Source: Mycolicibacterium llatzerense (GTDB taxonomy: Bacteria; Actinomycetota; Actinomycetes; Mycobacteriales; Mycobacteriaceae). From it: a DNA stretch of 64,000 nucleotides. Where the stretch lies: the NCBI RefSeq assembly GCF_000878195.1, contig NZ_JXST01000025.1, forward strand, positions 1-64,000, written 5' to 3'. A program made the translations under genes and the position numbers. Shown one piece after another: positions 51,299 through 59,752 of the stretch (positions within the stretch are counted from its first letter, which is position 1; each line of letters opens with the position of its first letter). The notes under the pieces were generated by a model, which worked only from the letters and a program-made list of their open reading frames with translations, was not told the DNA's origin and made no database searches.

Positions 51299-52275
51299 CA
51301 GGCGATCAGCTGTGCCTCGCGGTTGGGGGCGCTGCGGTAGCGGGCCGTCTCACCGGCGATGCCGCAGCGCTTCCACATCCAGCGTCCGACGCGGTTCATC
51401 AGGCCGATCTCCTCGGCGAGCGCGCGGGTCTCGTCGAAGAAGCTCGCCATGATCTTCCGCGACTGCGGGCTGCGCCAGAATGCTTGCCGCATAACCTCTT
51501 CGGGGATGTCGAACTGCTTGCCGAACGACTTCGGGGACGCCATGATCTCGTGCGCCAACCAGCGCAGCGTCAGCGGGAACGCGACGGTGGCGAAGGCCCT
51601 GAACCGCCACGACCGTTTCGGCATGTGGGTCTTGAGGAACTCGTTGGCCCACGAGATGTGGCGGGCCTCCTCGGCGATGTGGATCTGCATGGTCCGCAGC
51701 ACGGCCGGCGGCAGGTTCGCGCCGTCGCGGATCATGCCCTTCTGGAAATGGTCGATGGGCTCTTCGCCGGCGAGGATGCCGGCCATGAACGCCGTCGGCG
51801 AGTACTGGCCCACCAATCCGATGTACGGCGACAGCCGGAAGAACAGCTTGCGCATGCCCGGCACATCGGTCCCGGAGCGGTTGACCAGCTCCTGGAACAT
51901 CTGGATGTGGTTGCACTCTTCGGTCATCTCGTGGAGCGCGTAGCGGAACTCGGGGGAGTTGTTGGGCAGCTTCATGATGAACGCCATCAGCCCGCGGATC
52001 AGGATGCTCTCGAACGCCGCACCCACCTTGACGGTGTTGAGCGTCCGCCAGCGGCCGATCTCGATCTGCCGCGCGAGGGGCTGGCTCTGGTACCACTCGG
52101 TCGCGCCCAGTGGGTCGATGGTGGTGGACAGCACCCACCGCGGATCCTGCAGGTCGATCTGCATGTCGGGGGCGTCCCACGCGATGTCGAGGTACGGGTC
52201 GAAGCGGCGTCGCACCGAGCCTTCGGACAGCACATCGAGCAGGTTCTGGTAGTCGGGCTTCATTGCCTGAGTCAT
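51298..52275 (-). CDS. AurF-type diiron oxygenase
   Basis: 325-residue non-heme diiron protein of the AurF / p-aminobenzoate N-oxygenase-like group. Likely iron ligands are E89, E120-x-x-H123 (EMTEECNHIQMF), E171 or E172, and E203-x-x-H206 (HIAEEARHISWANE). AurF oxidises arylamines to nitro compounds; most mycobacterial relatives have no known substrate. It is the promoter-proximal gene of a two-gene unit with the ferredoxin-reductase, which provides its electrons. The ATG at 52275 faces a hairpin (52330-52386) and the divergent DUF559 gene. Confidence 0.9.
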   Translation of the reverse strand: MTQAMKPDYQNLLDVLSEGSVRRRFDPYLDIAWDAPDMQIDLQDPRWVLSTTIDPLGATEWYQSQPLARQIEIGRWRTLNTVKVGAAFESILIRGLMAFIMKLPNNSPEFRYALHEMTEECNHIQMFQELVNRSGTDVPGMRKLFFRLSPYIGLVGQYSPTAFMAGILAGEEPIDHFQKGMIRDGANLPPAVLRTMQIHIAEEARHISWANEFLKTHMPKRSWRFRAFATVAFPLTLRWLAHEIMASPKSFGKQFDIPEEVMRQAFWRSPQSRKIMASFFDETRALAEEIGLMNRVGRWMWKRCGIAGETARYRSAPNREAQLIA

Positions 52276-52329
52276 GCCACCAATTTACCGGGAACAGCGG
52301 TCCCAGTAAATACCTGAAATTTCCTGCGC

Positions 52330-52386
52330 CGAGTGTTGGGTTGTGTGCGACATTTCGCGCATTAGTCGCACACAGGCCAACACTCG
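52330..52386. repeat. Long inverted repeat between AurF-type and DUF559 genes
   Basis: 22-base arms (52330-52351 and 52365-52386) pair in 20 of 22 positions around a 13-base loop. One arm ends GTGTGCGAC, the other contains GTCGCACACA and CCAACACTCG. It lies between two divergent genes, so it is not in a terminator position. The end GCCAACACTCGA also occurs in the hairpin on the other side of the DUF559 gene. Confidence 0.7.
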
Positions 52387-52428
52387 ATGAAGGTGGAACC
52401 GGGCAGGTGGCGCACGCGTCTTATCCAC

Positions 52429-53277
52429 ATGCCGTTTTTGGGTACTGAGGCACTGGCCGCGGGCAGGGTCAATCGATACCAACTCAGAACTCGATACGAC
52501 GCGATTCATCGCAATGTCTACGTTGCCCGTGGTCAGGAGCTCACACCCGTCGACAAGGCGGTCGCGGCCTGGCTGTGGTCCGAGCGCAGGGCAACTGCTG
52601 TCGGGTTGTCGGCCGCCGCCCTGCACGGCTCACTTTGGATCGATGCGAGGCAACCCGCAGAGCTCAACCAGGCGAGCAGGACGCGGCCAACTGGCATTCT
52701 CATCCGCAGTGACAAGCTCCCCGACGACGAGATATGTCAGGTGCGGGGCATCAACGTCACGACGCCGGCAAGAACGGCATTCGACCTTGGGCGACGAAAA
52801 GGGCAGACGGTCGCCGTAGTCCGGGTGGACGCCTTGCTCCAGGCCACCGAGTTGAAGATCCCGGAAGTGCAATCACTCGCCGATCGCCATCCCGGAGTTC
52901 GAGGACTGAGGCAGCTGGAGCAGGTGCTTGACCTCGCCGACTATGGCGGGGAGTCGCCGCAGGAGACCCGACTACGACTGTTGTTCACCGAGAACGGCAT
53001 GCGGCCGTCGCATACCCAGATCGAGGTGTTCGATGGCCGATACTTGGTGGGCCGCATCGACATGGGCTGGCCGGAGTGGAAAGTCGGCGTGCAGTACGAC
53101 GGCATCCAGCATTGGCAGGACCCGCGCCGGCGCACGAAAGACATCGATCAGGACGTGGAGTATCGGGATCTCGGTTGGCGCATGGTTCGCGTCGGCGCTG
53201 ACTTACTTCGTTCGCGCCAAGGCACCATCATTGCCCGCACTCGCGACGCCCTCCGCGCCGCAGGTGGACCCTACTAA
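52429..53277 (+). CDS. DUF559-domain protein, AbiEi-like N-terminal region
   Basis: 282 residues. The N terminus (MPFLGTEALAAGRVNRYQLR) is a winged-helix region of the AbiEi antitoxin-like type, and the last 100 residues a Vsr/endonuclease-like DUF559 domain: VGRIDMGWPEWKVGVQYDGI with the acidic D and D, then QHWQDPRRRTKDIDQDVEYR and LGWRMVRVGAD. Mycobacterial genomes hold several of these genes. No toxin gene is beside it. The ATG at 52429 matches the usual start of the family; an ATG at 52387 would read through the flanking hairpin. It could be a nuclease or a regulator, function unproven. Confidence 0.83.
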   Translation: MPFLGTEALAAGRVNRYQLRTRYDAIHRNVYVARGQELTPVDKAVAAWLWSERRATAVGLSAAALHGSLWIDARQPAELNQASRTRPTGILIRSDKLPDDEICQVRGINVTTPARTAFDLGRRKGQTVAVVRVDALLQATELKIPEVQSLADRHPGVRGLRQLEQVLDLADYGGESPQETRLRLLFTENGMRPSHTQIEVFDGRYLVGRIDMGWPEWKVGVQYDGIQHWQDPRRRTKDIDQDVEYRDLGWRMVRVGADLLRSRQGTIIARTRDALRAAGGPY

Positions 53278-53334
53278 CGAAAGTTGGCTTGTGCCCGAGA
53301 ATTTCAATGAATCTCGAACACAAGCCAACACTCG
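53278..53334. repeat. Long inverted repeat after the DUF559 gene, related to 52330-52386
   Basis: 23-base arms (53278-53300 and 53312-53334) pair at 19 positions around ATTTCAATGAA. The core GTTGGCTTGTG/CACAAGCCAAC is exact. It starts at the base after the stop codon and precedes the convergent sdhB end, so it may terminate both. It shares GCCAACACTCGA with the hairpin on the left of the gene. Confidence 0.72.
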
Positions 53335-53343
53335 ACGCGATAT

Positions 53344-54129
53344 TTAGCGGGCAAACATCAAGGCGCGCTTGACTTCCTGGATCGCCTTGGTCACCTGGAT
53401 GCCGCGGGGGCAGGCCTCGGTGCAGTTGAAGGTGGTGCGGCAGCGCCACACACCGTCGACCTCGTTGAGGATGTCGAGTCGCTCGGCGGCTGCCTCGTCA
53501 CGCGAGTCGAAGATGAACCGGTGCGCGTTGACGATCGCGGCGGGGCCGAAGTACGAGCCCTCGCTCCAGTACACCGGGCACGAGGTGGTGCAGCAGGCGC
53601 ACAGGATGCACTTGGTGGTGTCGTCGAAGCGGGCGCGGTCGGTCTGCGACTGGATGCGCTCACGGGTCGGGGGGTTACCCGAGGTGATGAGGAACGGCTT
53701 CACGGCGCGGAAGGCGTCGAAGAACGGCTCCATGTCCACCACCAGGTCCTTCTCCACGGGCAGGCCGCGGATGGGCTCGATGGTGATGGTCAGGTCCTTG
53801 CCGGCCTTCTTCGGCAGCAGGTCGCGCATGAGGACCTTGCAGGCCAGCCGGTTGACGCCGTTGATCCGCATGGCGTCCGAGCCACACACACCGTGCGCGC
53901 AGGACCGGCGGAACGTCAGCGTGCCGTCCAGGTAGCCCTTCACATACAGCAGCAGGTTCAGCAACCGGTCGCTGGGCAGGCAGGGCACGCGGAAGCTCTG
54001 GAAGCCGGCGGCGTCGGGGTCCTCCGGGTTGAACCGGGCGATCTTCAGCGTGACCATGACGGCGCCGTCCGGCACCGGGGGCAGCGGCGGGTCGCCGGCT
54101 TCGGGCTTGTCGAGGACAGGTGCACTCAT
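53344..54129 (-). CDS. sdhB: Succinate dehydrogenase iron-sulfur subunit
   Basis: 261 residues. The 2Fe-2S site is in RRSCAHGVCGSDAMRING with the later LACKVL, the 4Fe-4S site in CILCACCTTSCPV and the 3Fe-4S site in CTEACPRGI. It passes electrons from the flavin of SdhA to the membrane quinone. The ATG at 54129 is 2 bases after the sdhA stop (54132). It is the last gene of the sdhCDAB operon; a hairpin lies just beyond its end. Confidence 0.95.
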   Translation of the reverse strand: MSAPVLDKPEAGDPPLPPVPDGAVMVTLKIARFNPEDPDAAGFQSFRVPCLPSDRLLNLLLYVKGYLDGTLTFRRSCAHGVCGSDAMRINGVNRLACKVLMRDLLPKKAGKDLTITIEPIRGLPVEKDLVVDMEPFFDAFRAVKPFLITSGNPPTRERIQSQTDRARFDDTTKCILCACCTTSCPVYWSEGSYFGPAAIVNAHRFIFDSRDEAAAERLDILNEVDGVWRCRTTFNCTEACPRGIQVTKAIQEVKRALMFAR

Positions 54130-54131
54130 GG

Positions 54132-55886
54132 TTAGTACTTCCGTTCCATCGGCTCGTACCGGGTCTGGACGACAGGCTTGTAGTCCAGCCGGATATCGGA
54201 CAGGAGGTCGGCGCCCTGCTTGTAGGCCATGGTGTGGCGCATGTAGTTGGTGTCGTCGCGGTCCGGGTAGTCCTCGCGGGCGTGACCGCCACGCGACTCC
54301 TTGCGGTTCAGCGCACCGACGACGGTGACCTCGGCCAGCTCGAGCAGGAAGCCCAGCTCGATGGCCTCGAGCAGGTCGCTGTTGTAGCGCTTGCCCTTGT
54401 CGTGCACCGTGATTCGCGAGTACCGCTCCTTCAGCGCGTGGATGTCCGTCAGCGCCTGCTTGAGGGTCTCCTCGGTGCGGAACACCGCGGCGTTGTTGTC
54501 CATCGACTGCTGCAGCGCGGTGCGGATGTCGGCGACACGCTCGTTGCCGTGGTCGGACAGGATGTCGCCGACCCAACCGATGACCATGTCCGCCGGGTTG
54601 TCGGGCAGCTCGATGTAGTTGTGGTTCTGCGCGTACTCGGCGGCAGCGATGCCGGCGCGGCGGCCGAACACGTTGATGTCGAGCAGCGAGTTGGTGCCCA
54701 GGCGGTTCGCGCCGTGCACCGAGACGCAGGCGCACTCACCAGCGGCGTACAGACCCGGAACCACGTTGACGTTGTCGCGCAGCACCTGGCCGTTGATCGT
54801 GGTCGGGATACCGCCCATGACGTAGTGGCAGGTCGGGTACACCGGCACCAGTTCGGTGACGGGGTCGACGCCCAGGTAGGTGCGGGCGAATTCGGTGATG
54901 TCGGGCAGCTTGGCCTCCAGCACCTCCTCGCCGAGGTGACGCACGTCGATGTAGACGTAGTCCTTGTTGGGTCCGGCGCCGCGGCCTTCGAGGACCTCGA
55001 GCACCATCGAGCGGGCCACGATGTCGCGGGGCGCGAGGTCGACGATGGTGGGGGCGTAGCGCTCCATGAAGCGCTCGCCGTCGGCGTTGAGCAGACGACC
55101 ACCCTCACCACGCACGGCTTCCGAGATCAGGATGCCCAGGCCGGCCAGGCCTGTCGGGTGGAACTGGTGGAACTCCATGTCCTCCAAGGGAAGTCCCTTG
55201 CGGAAGATGATGCCCAGGCCGTCACCGGTGAGGGTGTGGGCGTTGGAGGTGGTCTTGTACATCCGGCCCGAGCCGCCGGTGGCGAAGACGATCGCCTTGG
55301 CGTGGAAGATGTGGATGTCGCCGGTGGCCAGTTCGTAGGCGATGATGCCGGTGGCAACCGGGCCGCTGGCGGTCTCGGTGAGGACCACGTCGAGTGCGTA
55401 GAACTCGTTGAAGAACTGGACGTCGTGCTTGACGCAGTTTTGGTACAGCGTCTGCAGGATCATGTGGCCGGTGCGGTCGGCGGCGTAGCAGGCACGGCGG
55501 ACCGGGGCCTTGCCGTGGTCGCGGGTGTGCCCGCCGAAGCGACGCTGGTCGATGCGGCCCTCGGGCGTCCGGTTGAACGGCATGCCCATCTTCTCGAGGT
55601 CCAGCACCGCGTCGATGGCTTCCTTGCACATGATCTCGACGGCGTCCTGGTCAGCGAGGTAGTCGCCGCCCTTGACGGTGTCGAAGGTGTGCCACTCCCA
55701 GTTGTCGTCCTCGACGTTGGCGAGTGCGGCACACATGCCACCCTGGGCGGCACCGGTGTGCGAGCGAGTCGGGTACAGCTTGGTCAGCACCGCGGTGCGG
55801 ACCCGGGGACCTGACTCGACGGCCGCGCGCATACCTGCGCCACCGGCACCGACGATGACGACGTCGTAGCGATGTTCCTGAATCAT
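54132..55886 (-). CDS. sdhA: Succinate dehydrogenase flavoprotein subunit
   Basis: 584 residues. The FAD fold begins VVIVGAGGAGMRAAVESG, and the histidine in RSHTGAAQGGMCA is the covalent flavin attachment site. Active-site stretches include FHQFHPTGLAG, ARSMVLEVLEGRG and HGANRLGTNSLLD. It oxidises succinate to fumarate. The gene lies 8 bases after sdhD. By length and close similarity of the membrane subunits to the Rv3316-Rv3317 type, this is the classical mycobacterial SdhCDAB complex. Confidence 0.96.
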   Translation of the reverse strand: MIQEHRYDVVIVGAGGAGMRAAVESGPRVRTAVLTKLYPTRSHTGAAQGGMCAALANVEDDNWEWHTFDTVKGGDYLADQDAVEIMCKEAIDAVLDLEKMGMPFNRTPEGRIDQRRFGGHTRDHGKAPVRRACYAADRTGHMILQTLYQNCVKHDVQFFNEFYALDVVLTETASGPVATGIIAYELATGDIHIFHAKAIVFATGGSGRMYKTTSNAHTLTGDGLGIIFRKGLPLEDMEFHQFHPTGLAGLGILISEAVRGEGGRLLNADGERFMERYAPTIVDLAPRDIVARSMVLEVLEGRGAGPNKDYVYIDVRHLGEEVLEAKLPDITEFARTYLGVDPVTELVPVYPTCHYVMGGIPTTINGQVLRDNVNVVPGLYAAGECACVSVHGANRLGTNSLLDINVFGRRAGIAAAEYAQNHNYIELPDNPADMVIGWVGDILSDHGNERVADIRTALQQSMDNNAAVFRTEETLKQALTDIHALKERYSRITVHDKGKRYNSDLLEAIELGFLLELAEVTVVGALNRKESRGGHAREDYPDRDDTNYMRHTMAYKQGADLLSDIRLDYKPVVQTRYEPMERKY

Positions 55887-55894
55887 CTGCGTCC

Positions 55895-56377
55895 CTACTT
55901 GATGTTCGCGTCGAAGGTGACGAGCACGTAGCTGCCCAGCACCAGGGTGAATCCGGTGGCCAGCAGCAGAATCGAGTTCAGCCAGAACTTGGTGGTGTTC
56001 TTGCGGGCGTAGTCACCGATGATGGTGCGCATGCCGTTGGCGCCGTGGACCAGCGCCAGCCACAGCAGGGCCATGTCCCAGATCTGCCAGAACGGCGAGG
56101 CCCACCGCTGCGCGACGTAGTTGAAGTCGATGCGATAGACGCCGTTCGCCCAGATCAGCCCGATGAACAGGTGCCCGAGGGCGAGCAGCACCAGTGCCGC
56201 CCCGGAGAAGCGCATGAACAGCCAGGCGTACTTCTCGAAGTACGGGATGCCGCGGGGGCGCCGGGGAGCGCGCGGGTGGTCGAGGGCGGCGGGGCGGTCG
56301 TACTCGCGCTCCAGGACCGGGGCCGGACGTCCTCCGCGGCGCGCCTCAGCGGCGCCGGAATCGGTATGCGTGGTCAC
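55895..56377 (-). CDS. sdhD: Succinate dehydrogenase membrane subunit D
   Basis: 160 residues with three helices and an N-terminal soluble arm rich in Arg and Pro. Conserved parts are WLFMRFSGAALVLLALGHLF, VYRIDFNYVAQRWASPFWQ and HGANGMRTIIGDYARKN. It helps to bind heme b and the quinone. The GTG at 56377 overlaps the sdhC TGA by four bases and is chosen; a GTG at 56386 would add three residues. Confidence 0.93.
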   Translation of the reverse strand: MTTHTDSGAAEARRGGRPAPVLEREYDRPAALDHPRAPRRPRGIPYFEKYAWLFMRFSGAALVLLALGHLFIGLIWANGVYRIDFNYVAQRWASPFWQIWDMALLWLALVHGANGMRTIIGDYARKNTTKFWLNSILLLATGFTLVLGSYVLVTFDANIK

Positions 56378-56808
56378 TTGAGCCACCCGTAGTGCTCAAC
56401 CATGTGCATGCCCTCTACCCCAACTGCGGCGATGACGACCGCGATCCAGATGGCCAGGATGGTCCACAGCATGACCCGCTGGTACTTGGGTCCCTGCTGC
56501 CAGAAGTCGATCAGGATGACTCGCACGCCGTTGAGGGCGTGGTAGAGCACCGCCGCGACCAGGCCCATCTCCATGAACCCGATGATCGGCGTCTTATAGG
56601 TGTTGATCACCTCGTTGTAGGCCTCGGGGCTGACCCGGACCAGTGCCGTGTCCAGAACATGGACCAGCAGAAAGAAGAAGATGGTGGCACCGGTGATGCG
56701 GTGTAGTACCCAGGACCACATGCCCGGGTCTCCGCGATACAGGCTCCGCCGCTTCTGCGGGGATGAACGCGGCGCGGGTATGGAATCCGCGGCTGCCGCT
56801 GTACTCAT
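56374..56808 (-). CDS. sdhC: Succinate dehydrogenase membrane subunit C
   Basis: 144 residues, three helices. MWSWVLHRITGATIFFFLLV is the cytochrome b556-type signature and HALNGVRVILIDFW has the heme-ligand histidine region. The ATG at 56808 is preceded by TTGGAGGTCG. It is the first gene of the operon. The 225-base region between it and cdd carries an IdeR-like box (56952-56970), which may adjust this iron-rich enzyme to iron supply. Confidence 0.94.
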   Translation of the reverse strand: MSTAAAADSIPAPRSSPQKRRSLYRGDPGMWSWVLHRITGATIFFFLLVHVLDTALVRVSPEAYNEVINTYKTPIIGFMEMGLVAAVLYHALNGVRVILIDFWQQGPKYQRVMLWTILAIWIAVVIAAVGVEGMHMVEHYGWLK

Positions 56809-56951
56809 TTCGACCTCCAACGCCGTCGGTGGACGCATGACCCGGCAGCAACTTTTTCGCGTGCCGAGCCCAAACCTCGGGGCGACTCTAATCCCAATTT
56901 GCGCACAGTCAGAACTACGGTGTGGGGGGAATGGCGAACCCGCGTCAGAAA

Positions 56952-56970
56952 TTAGGTTTGCCTACATTAA
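56952..56970. promoter_or_regulatory. IdeR/DtxR-like box between sdhC and cdd
   Basis: TTAGGTTTGCCTACATTAA agrees with the DtxR/IdeR consensus TTAGGTWAGSCTAACCTAA at 15 of 19 positions, with the left half nearly perfect and the right half weak. It is 143 bases before sdhC and 63 bases before cdd. Succinate dehydrogenase holds three Fe-S clusters and heme, so iron-dependent control would make sense. Confidence 0.48.
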
Positions 56971-57033
56971 CTTACTGGGTGGTCGGGACGGTCTTCGAGG
57001 TGGTTTCGGGGCGCCGGGAACGGGGTGTCGGTG

Positions 57034-57429
57034 ATGTCAGAAATTGACTGGAAGCTGTTGCGGGACAAGGCAATAGCTGTTTCCGGTGATGCCTACGCAC
57101 CGTACTCGAACTTCCCGGTGGGAGCGGCGGCGCTGATCGACGATGGTCGAATCGTGGTGGGCTGCAATGTGGAAAATGTCTCATATGGCCTTGGCCTCTG
57201 CGCCGAGTGTGCTGTGGTCTGTGCCCTACATTCCAGCGGCGGCGGACGACTGCTCGCGCTGGCGTGCGTGGACGGTTCCGGGGCGGTGCTGATGCCGTGT
57301 GGGCGGTGCCGGCAAGTGCTTCTCGAGCACGGCGGACCGGCCATGCTGATCGACCACGCATCGGGTCCGCGGGCGTTGGCCGAACTGCTGCCCGACGCCT
57401 TCGGGCCCGATGACCTGAACCGCCGGTAA
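57034..57429 (+). CDS. cdd: Cytidine deaminase
   Basis: 131 residues. Zinc is bound by C56 (in LCAECAV, with catalytic E58), C89 and C92 (PCGRCRQVLLEHGG). It converts cytidine and deoxycytidine to uridine and deoxyuridine for salvage. The ATG at 57034 is used; a GTG nine bases upstream is possible. It heads a plus-strand run with deoA and, further on, add. The 83 bases to deoA contain a 22-bp perfect palindrome. Confidence 0.95.
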   Translation: MSEIDWKLLRDKAIAVSGDAYAPYSNFPVGAAALIDDGRIVVGCNVENVSYGLGLCAECAVVCALHSSGGGRLLALACVDGSGAVLMPCGRCRQVLLEHGGPAMLIDHASGPRALAELLPDAFGPDDLNRR

Positions 57430-57449
57430 CGCCAAGCGGGGCAACACTT

Positions 57450-57471
57450 CTGGTTACCGGCCGGTAACCAG
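57450..57471. promoter_or_regulatory. 22-bp perfect palindrome between cdd and deoA
   Basis: CTGGTTACCGG (57450-57460) followed directly by its exact reverse complement (57461-57471), without a loop. A loopless perfect palindrome is poor as a terminator stem and good as a binding site for a dimeric regulator. It lies 41 bases before the deoA start. No regulator gene is next to it. Confidence 0.6.
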
Positions 57472-57512
57472 CTCGACGGGGCGGCCTGGGTCGCCGGCAG
57501 GAGGACGTCATC

Positions 57513-58829
57513 GTGTCGTCGGACGCGCAGAACCACGGGTCGCATCTCGATGCTCCGACAGTCATTCGCACCAAACGCGACGGCGGCGTGCTGTCCGACG
57601 CCGCGATCGACTGGGTGATCGACGGCTATACCCACGGCCGGGTGGCCGACGCGCAGATGTCGGCGTTGCTGATGGCCGTCTTCCTGCGCGGCATGACGCC
57701 GGCCGAGATCGCCCGCTGGACCGCGGCGATGGTCGGCTCGGGCGAGCGCTTCGACTTCACCGACCTGCGGCGTGCCGGCCGGCCGCTGGCTCTGGTGGAC
57801 AAACACTCGACCGGCGGCGTCGGCGACAAGATCACCATCCCGCTGGTCCCCGTCGTCATGGCCTGCGGCGGCGCCGTCCCGCAGGCGGCGGGCCGCGGCC
57901 TCGGGCATACCGGCGGCACCCTGGACAAGCTCGAAGCGATTCCGGGGTTCACCGCCGAACTGTCCAAAGACCTTATCCGCCAACAGCTTTCCGATATCGG
58001 GGCAGCGATCTTCGCGGCCGGGGACCTGGCGCCCGCAGACCGCAAGATCTACGCCCTGCGCGACGTCACCGGTACGACCGAATCGCTGCCGCTCATCGCC
58101 AGCTCGATCATGAGCAAGAAACTGGCCGAGGGCGCCCGCTCGCTGGTGCTGGACGTCAAGGTCGGTCGCGGCGCATTCCTCAAGACCGAGGGCGAGTCGC
58201 GCGAGCTGGCGCGCACCATGGTCGACCTCGGTGTCGCCTACGGCGTTCCGACCCGGGCGCTGCTCACCGACATGGACCGGCCGTTGGGTCGTGCGGTCGG
58301 CAACGCGATCGAGGTCGCCGAGTCGCTGGACGTGCTGGCCGGCGGCGGTCCGGACGACGTCGTCACGCTGACCGTCGCGCTGGCCCGCGAGATGCTGGAC
58401 GTCGCCGGTATCGACGACGTCGACCCGGCGCAGACTCTGACCGATGGCACCGCGATGGACTGTTTCCGGCAGCTGATCGCGGCGCAGGGCGGCGATCCCG
58501 AGGCGCCGCTGCCGATGGGCACGCACACCGAGACGGTGGTGGCGACCCGCGGTGGGGTGATGGGCGACATCGACGCCATGGCGGTCGCGATGGCCGTGTG
58601 GCGGCTCGGCGCGGGCCGGGCCCAGCCCGGCGACCCCGTGCAGGCCGGGGCGGGGCTGTACCTCCACCGGCGCAGCGGCGAGCCCGTCGCTGCCGGCGAG
58701 ACGCTGTTCACGCTGTACACCGAGACCCCCGAGCGGCTGCCGTCAGCCTTGGCCGAACTCGACGGCGGCTGGTCCGTGGACGACGCGGCGCCGGCGCAGC
58801 GGCCCGTGGTGCTCGACCGCGTCGAGTAG
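57513..58829 (+). CDS. deoA: Thymidine phosphorylase
   Basis: 438 residues. The family signature is the phosphate-binding KHSTGGVGDKITIPLVP (about 94-110), with RGLGHTGGTLDKLEAIPGF and SIMSKKLAEGARSLVLDVKV further on. It splits thymidine and deoxyuridine with phosphate to base and deoxyribose-1-phosphate. The GTG at 57513 has CAGGAGG upstream. With Cdd it forms the pyrimidine salvage route; the palindrome in front may control it. Confidence 0.95.
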   Translation: MSSDAQNHGSHLDAPTVIRTKRDGGVLSDAAIDWVIDGYTHGRVADAQMSALLMAVFLRGMTPAEIARWTAAMVGSGERFDFTDLRRAGRPLALVDKHSTGGVGDKITIPLVPVVMACGGAVPQAAGRGLGHTGGTLDKLEAIPGFTAELSKDLIRQQLSDIGAAIFAAGDLAPADRKIYALRDVTGTTESLPLIASSIMSKKLAEGARSLVLDVKVGRGAFLKTEGESRELARTMVDLGVAYGVPTRALLTDMDRPLGRAVGNAIEVAESLDVLAGGGPDDVVTLTVALAREMLDVAGIDDVDPAQTLTDGTAMDCFRQLIAAQGGDPEAPLPMGTHTETVVATRGGVMGDIDAMAVAMAVWRLGAGRAQPGDPVQAGAGLYLHRRSGEPVAAGETLFTLYTETPERLPSALAELDGGWSVDDAAPAQRPVVLDRVE

Positions 58830-58902
58830 GCCGCGGCTGATTCGCCTTGGGCGAAAGCGGCATCCATGGCTCTGACCCGTCTGCGCCGCTAGGGTCGACC
58901 GC

Positions 58903-59724
58903 ATGGCTGACGATGACCTCCGCGACTTCGAGCGCACCGAGTTCACCCACGATGGCACGACCCGCACCGTCTACCGCCGCGGTACCGGTCCGGCCGTCAT
59001 CGTGATCGCCGAGATTCCGGGCATCACGCCCAAGGTTCTCGACTTCGCCCGCAAGGTCGCCGATATCGGCTGTACCGCCGTCCTGCCTCACCTGTTCGGC
59101 ATTCCGGGCCTGGATCCCAACGCGAGCAACATGGCCGCGCTCAAAGGCATGGCGTCGGTGTTGCCCGCATGCGTCAGCAAGGAGTTCACCATCCTCGCCA
59201 CCGGCAAGACGTCGCCGGTGGTCGACTGGCTGCGGGCATTGGCGCGGTCCGAACACGAACGCTGCGGCGGCCCCGGCGTCGGCGCGATCGGGATGTGCTT
59301 CACCGGCGGCTACGCCCTGGCGATGGCCACCGACGACGTCATCCTCGCCCCGGTGCTGTCCCAGCCGTCGATGCCGATCGGCCTCACCGCCAAACAGCGC
59401 CACAACATCGACATCTCGCCGGCCGACCTGGAGGTCGTCAAGGGCCGGTGCGCCCGTGGGCTCAACGTCATCGGTATGCGATTCAAGAGCGACAAGCTGG
59501 TCCCGGCAGCGCGTTTCGACTTCCTGCGGGAGCAGCTGGGTGACGCCTTCATCGCCGTCGAACTCGAGGATGCCGACGCCAACCCGGATGCGCGGCTGTC
59601 ACCGCACTCGGTGGTCACCGAGCACCTGATCGACGAGCCGGGCCAGGCCACCCGAGCCGCGCTGGACCAGGTACTGGACCTGTTCCGGACACGACTGCTG
59701 CCGGCCACGGAACCCGCGGGCTAA
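58903..59724 (+). CDS. Dienelactone hydrolase-family protein
   Basis: 273 residues. The alpha/beta fold has the nucleophile in GMCFTGG (cysteine, as in dienelactone hydrolase) near residue 131. The acid and histidine should be in the second half, where RLSPHSVVTEHLI offers the His. TAGGGT (58890-58895) seven bases before the ATG indicates a leaderless transcript of its own. It sits between deoA and add, but a nucleoside role is not evident. Confidence 0.84.
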   Translation: MADDDLRDFERTEFTHDGTTRTVYRRGTGPAVIVIAEIPGITPKVLDFARKVADIGCTAVLPHLFGIPGLDPNASNMAALKGMASVLPACVSKEFTILATGKTSPVVDWLRALARSEHERCGGPGVGAIGMCFTGGYALAMATDDVILAPVLSQPSMPIGLTAKQRHNIDISPADLEVVKGRCARGLNVIGMRFKSDKLVPAARFDFLREQLGDAFIAVELEDADANPDARLSPHSVVTEHLIDEPGQATRAALDQVLDLFRTRLLPATEPAG

Positions 59725-59752
59725 AAGCCATCATCGGGCGCAAGATGGACGC

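Noticed and set aside
52429..53277. Type IV toxin-antitoxin system with the AbiEi-like gene
   Set aside because: No AbiEii-type nucleotidyltransferase gene lies on either side; both neighbours are metabolic genes.
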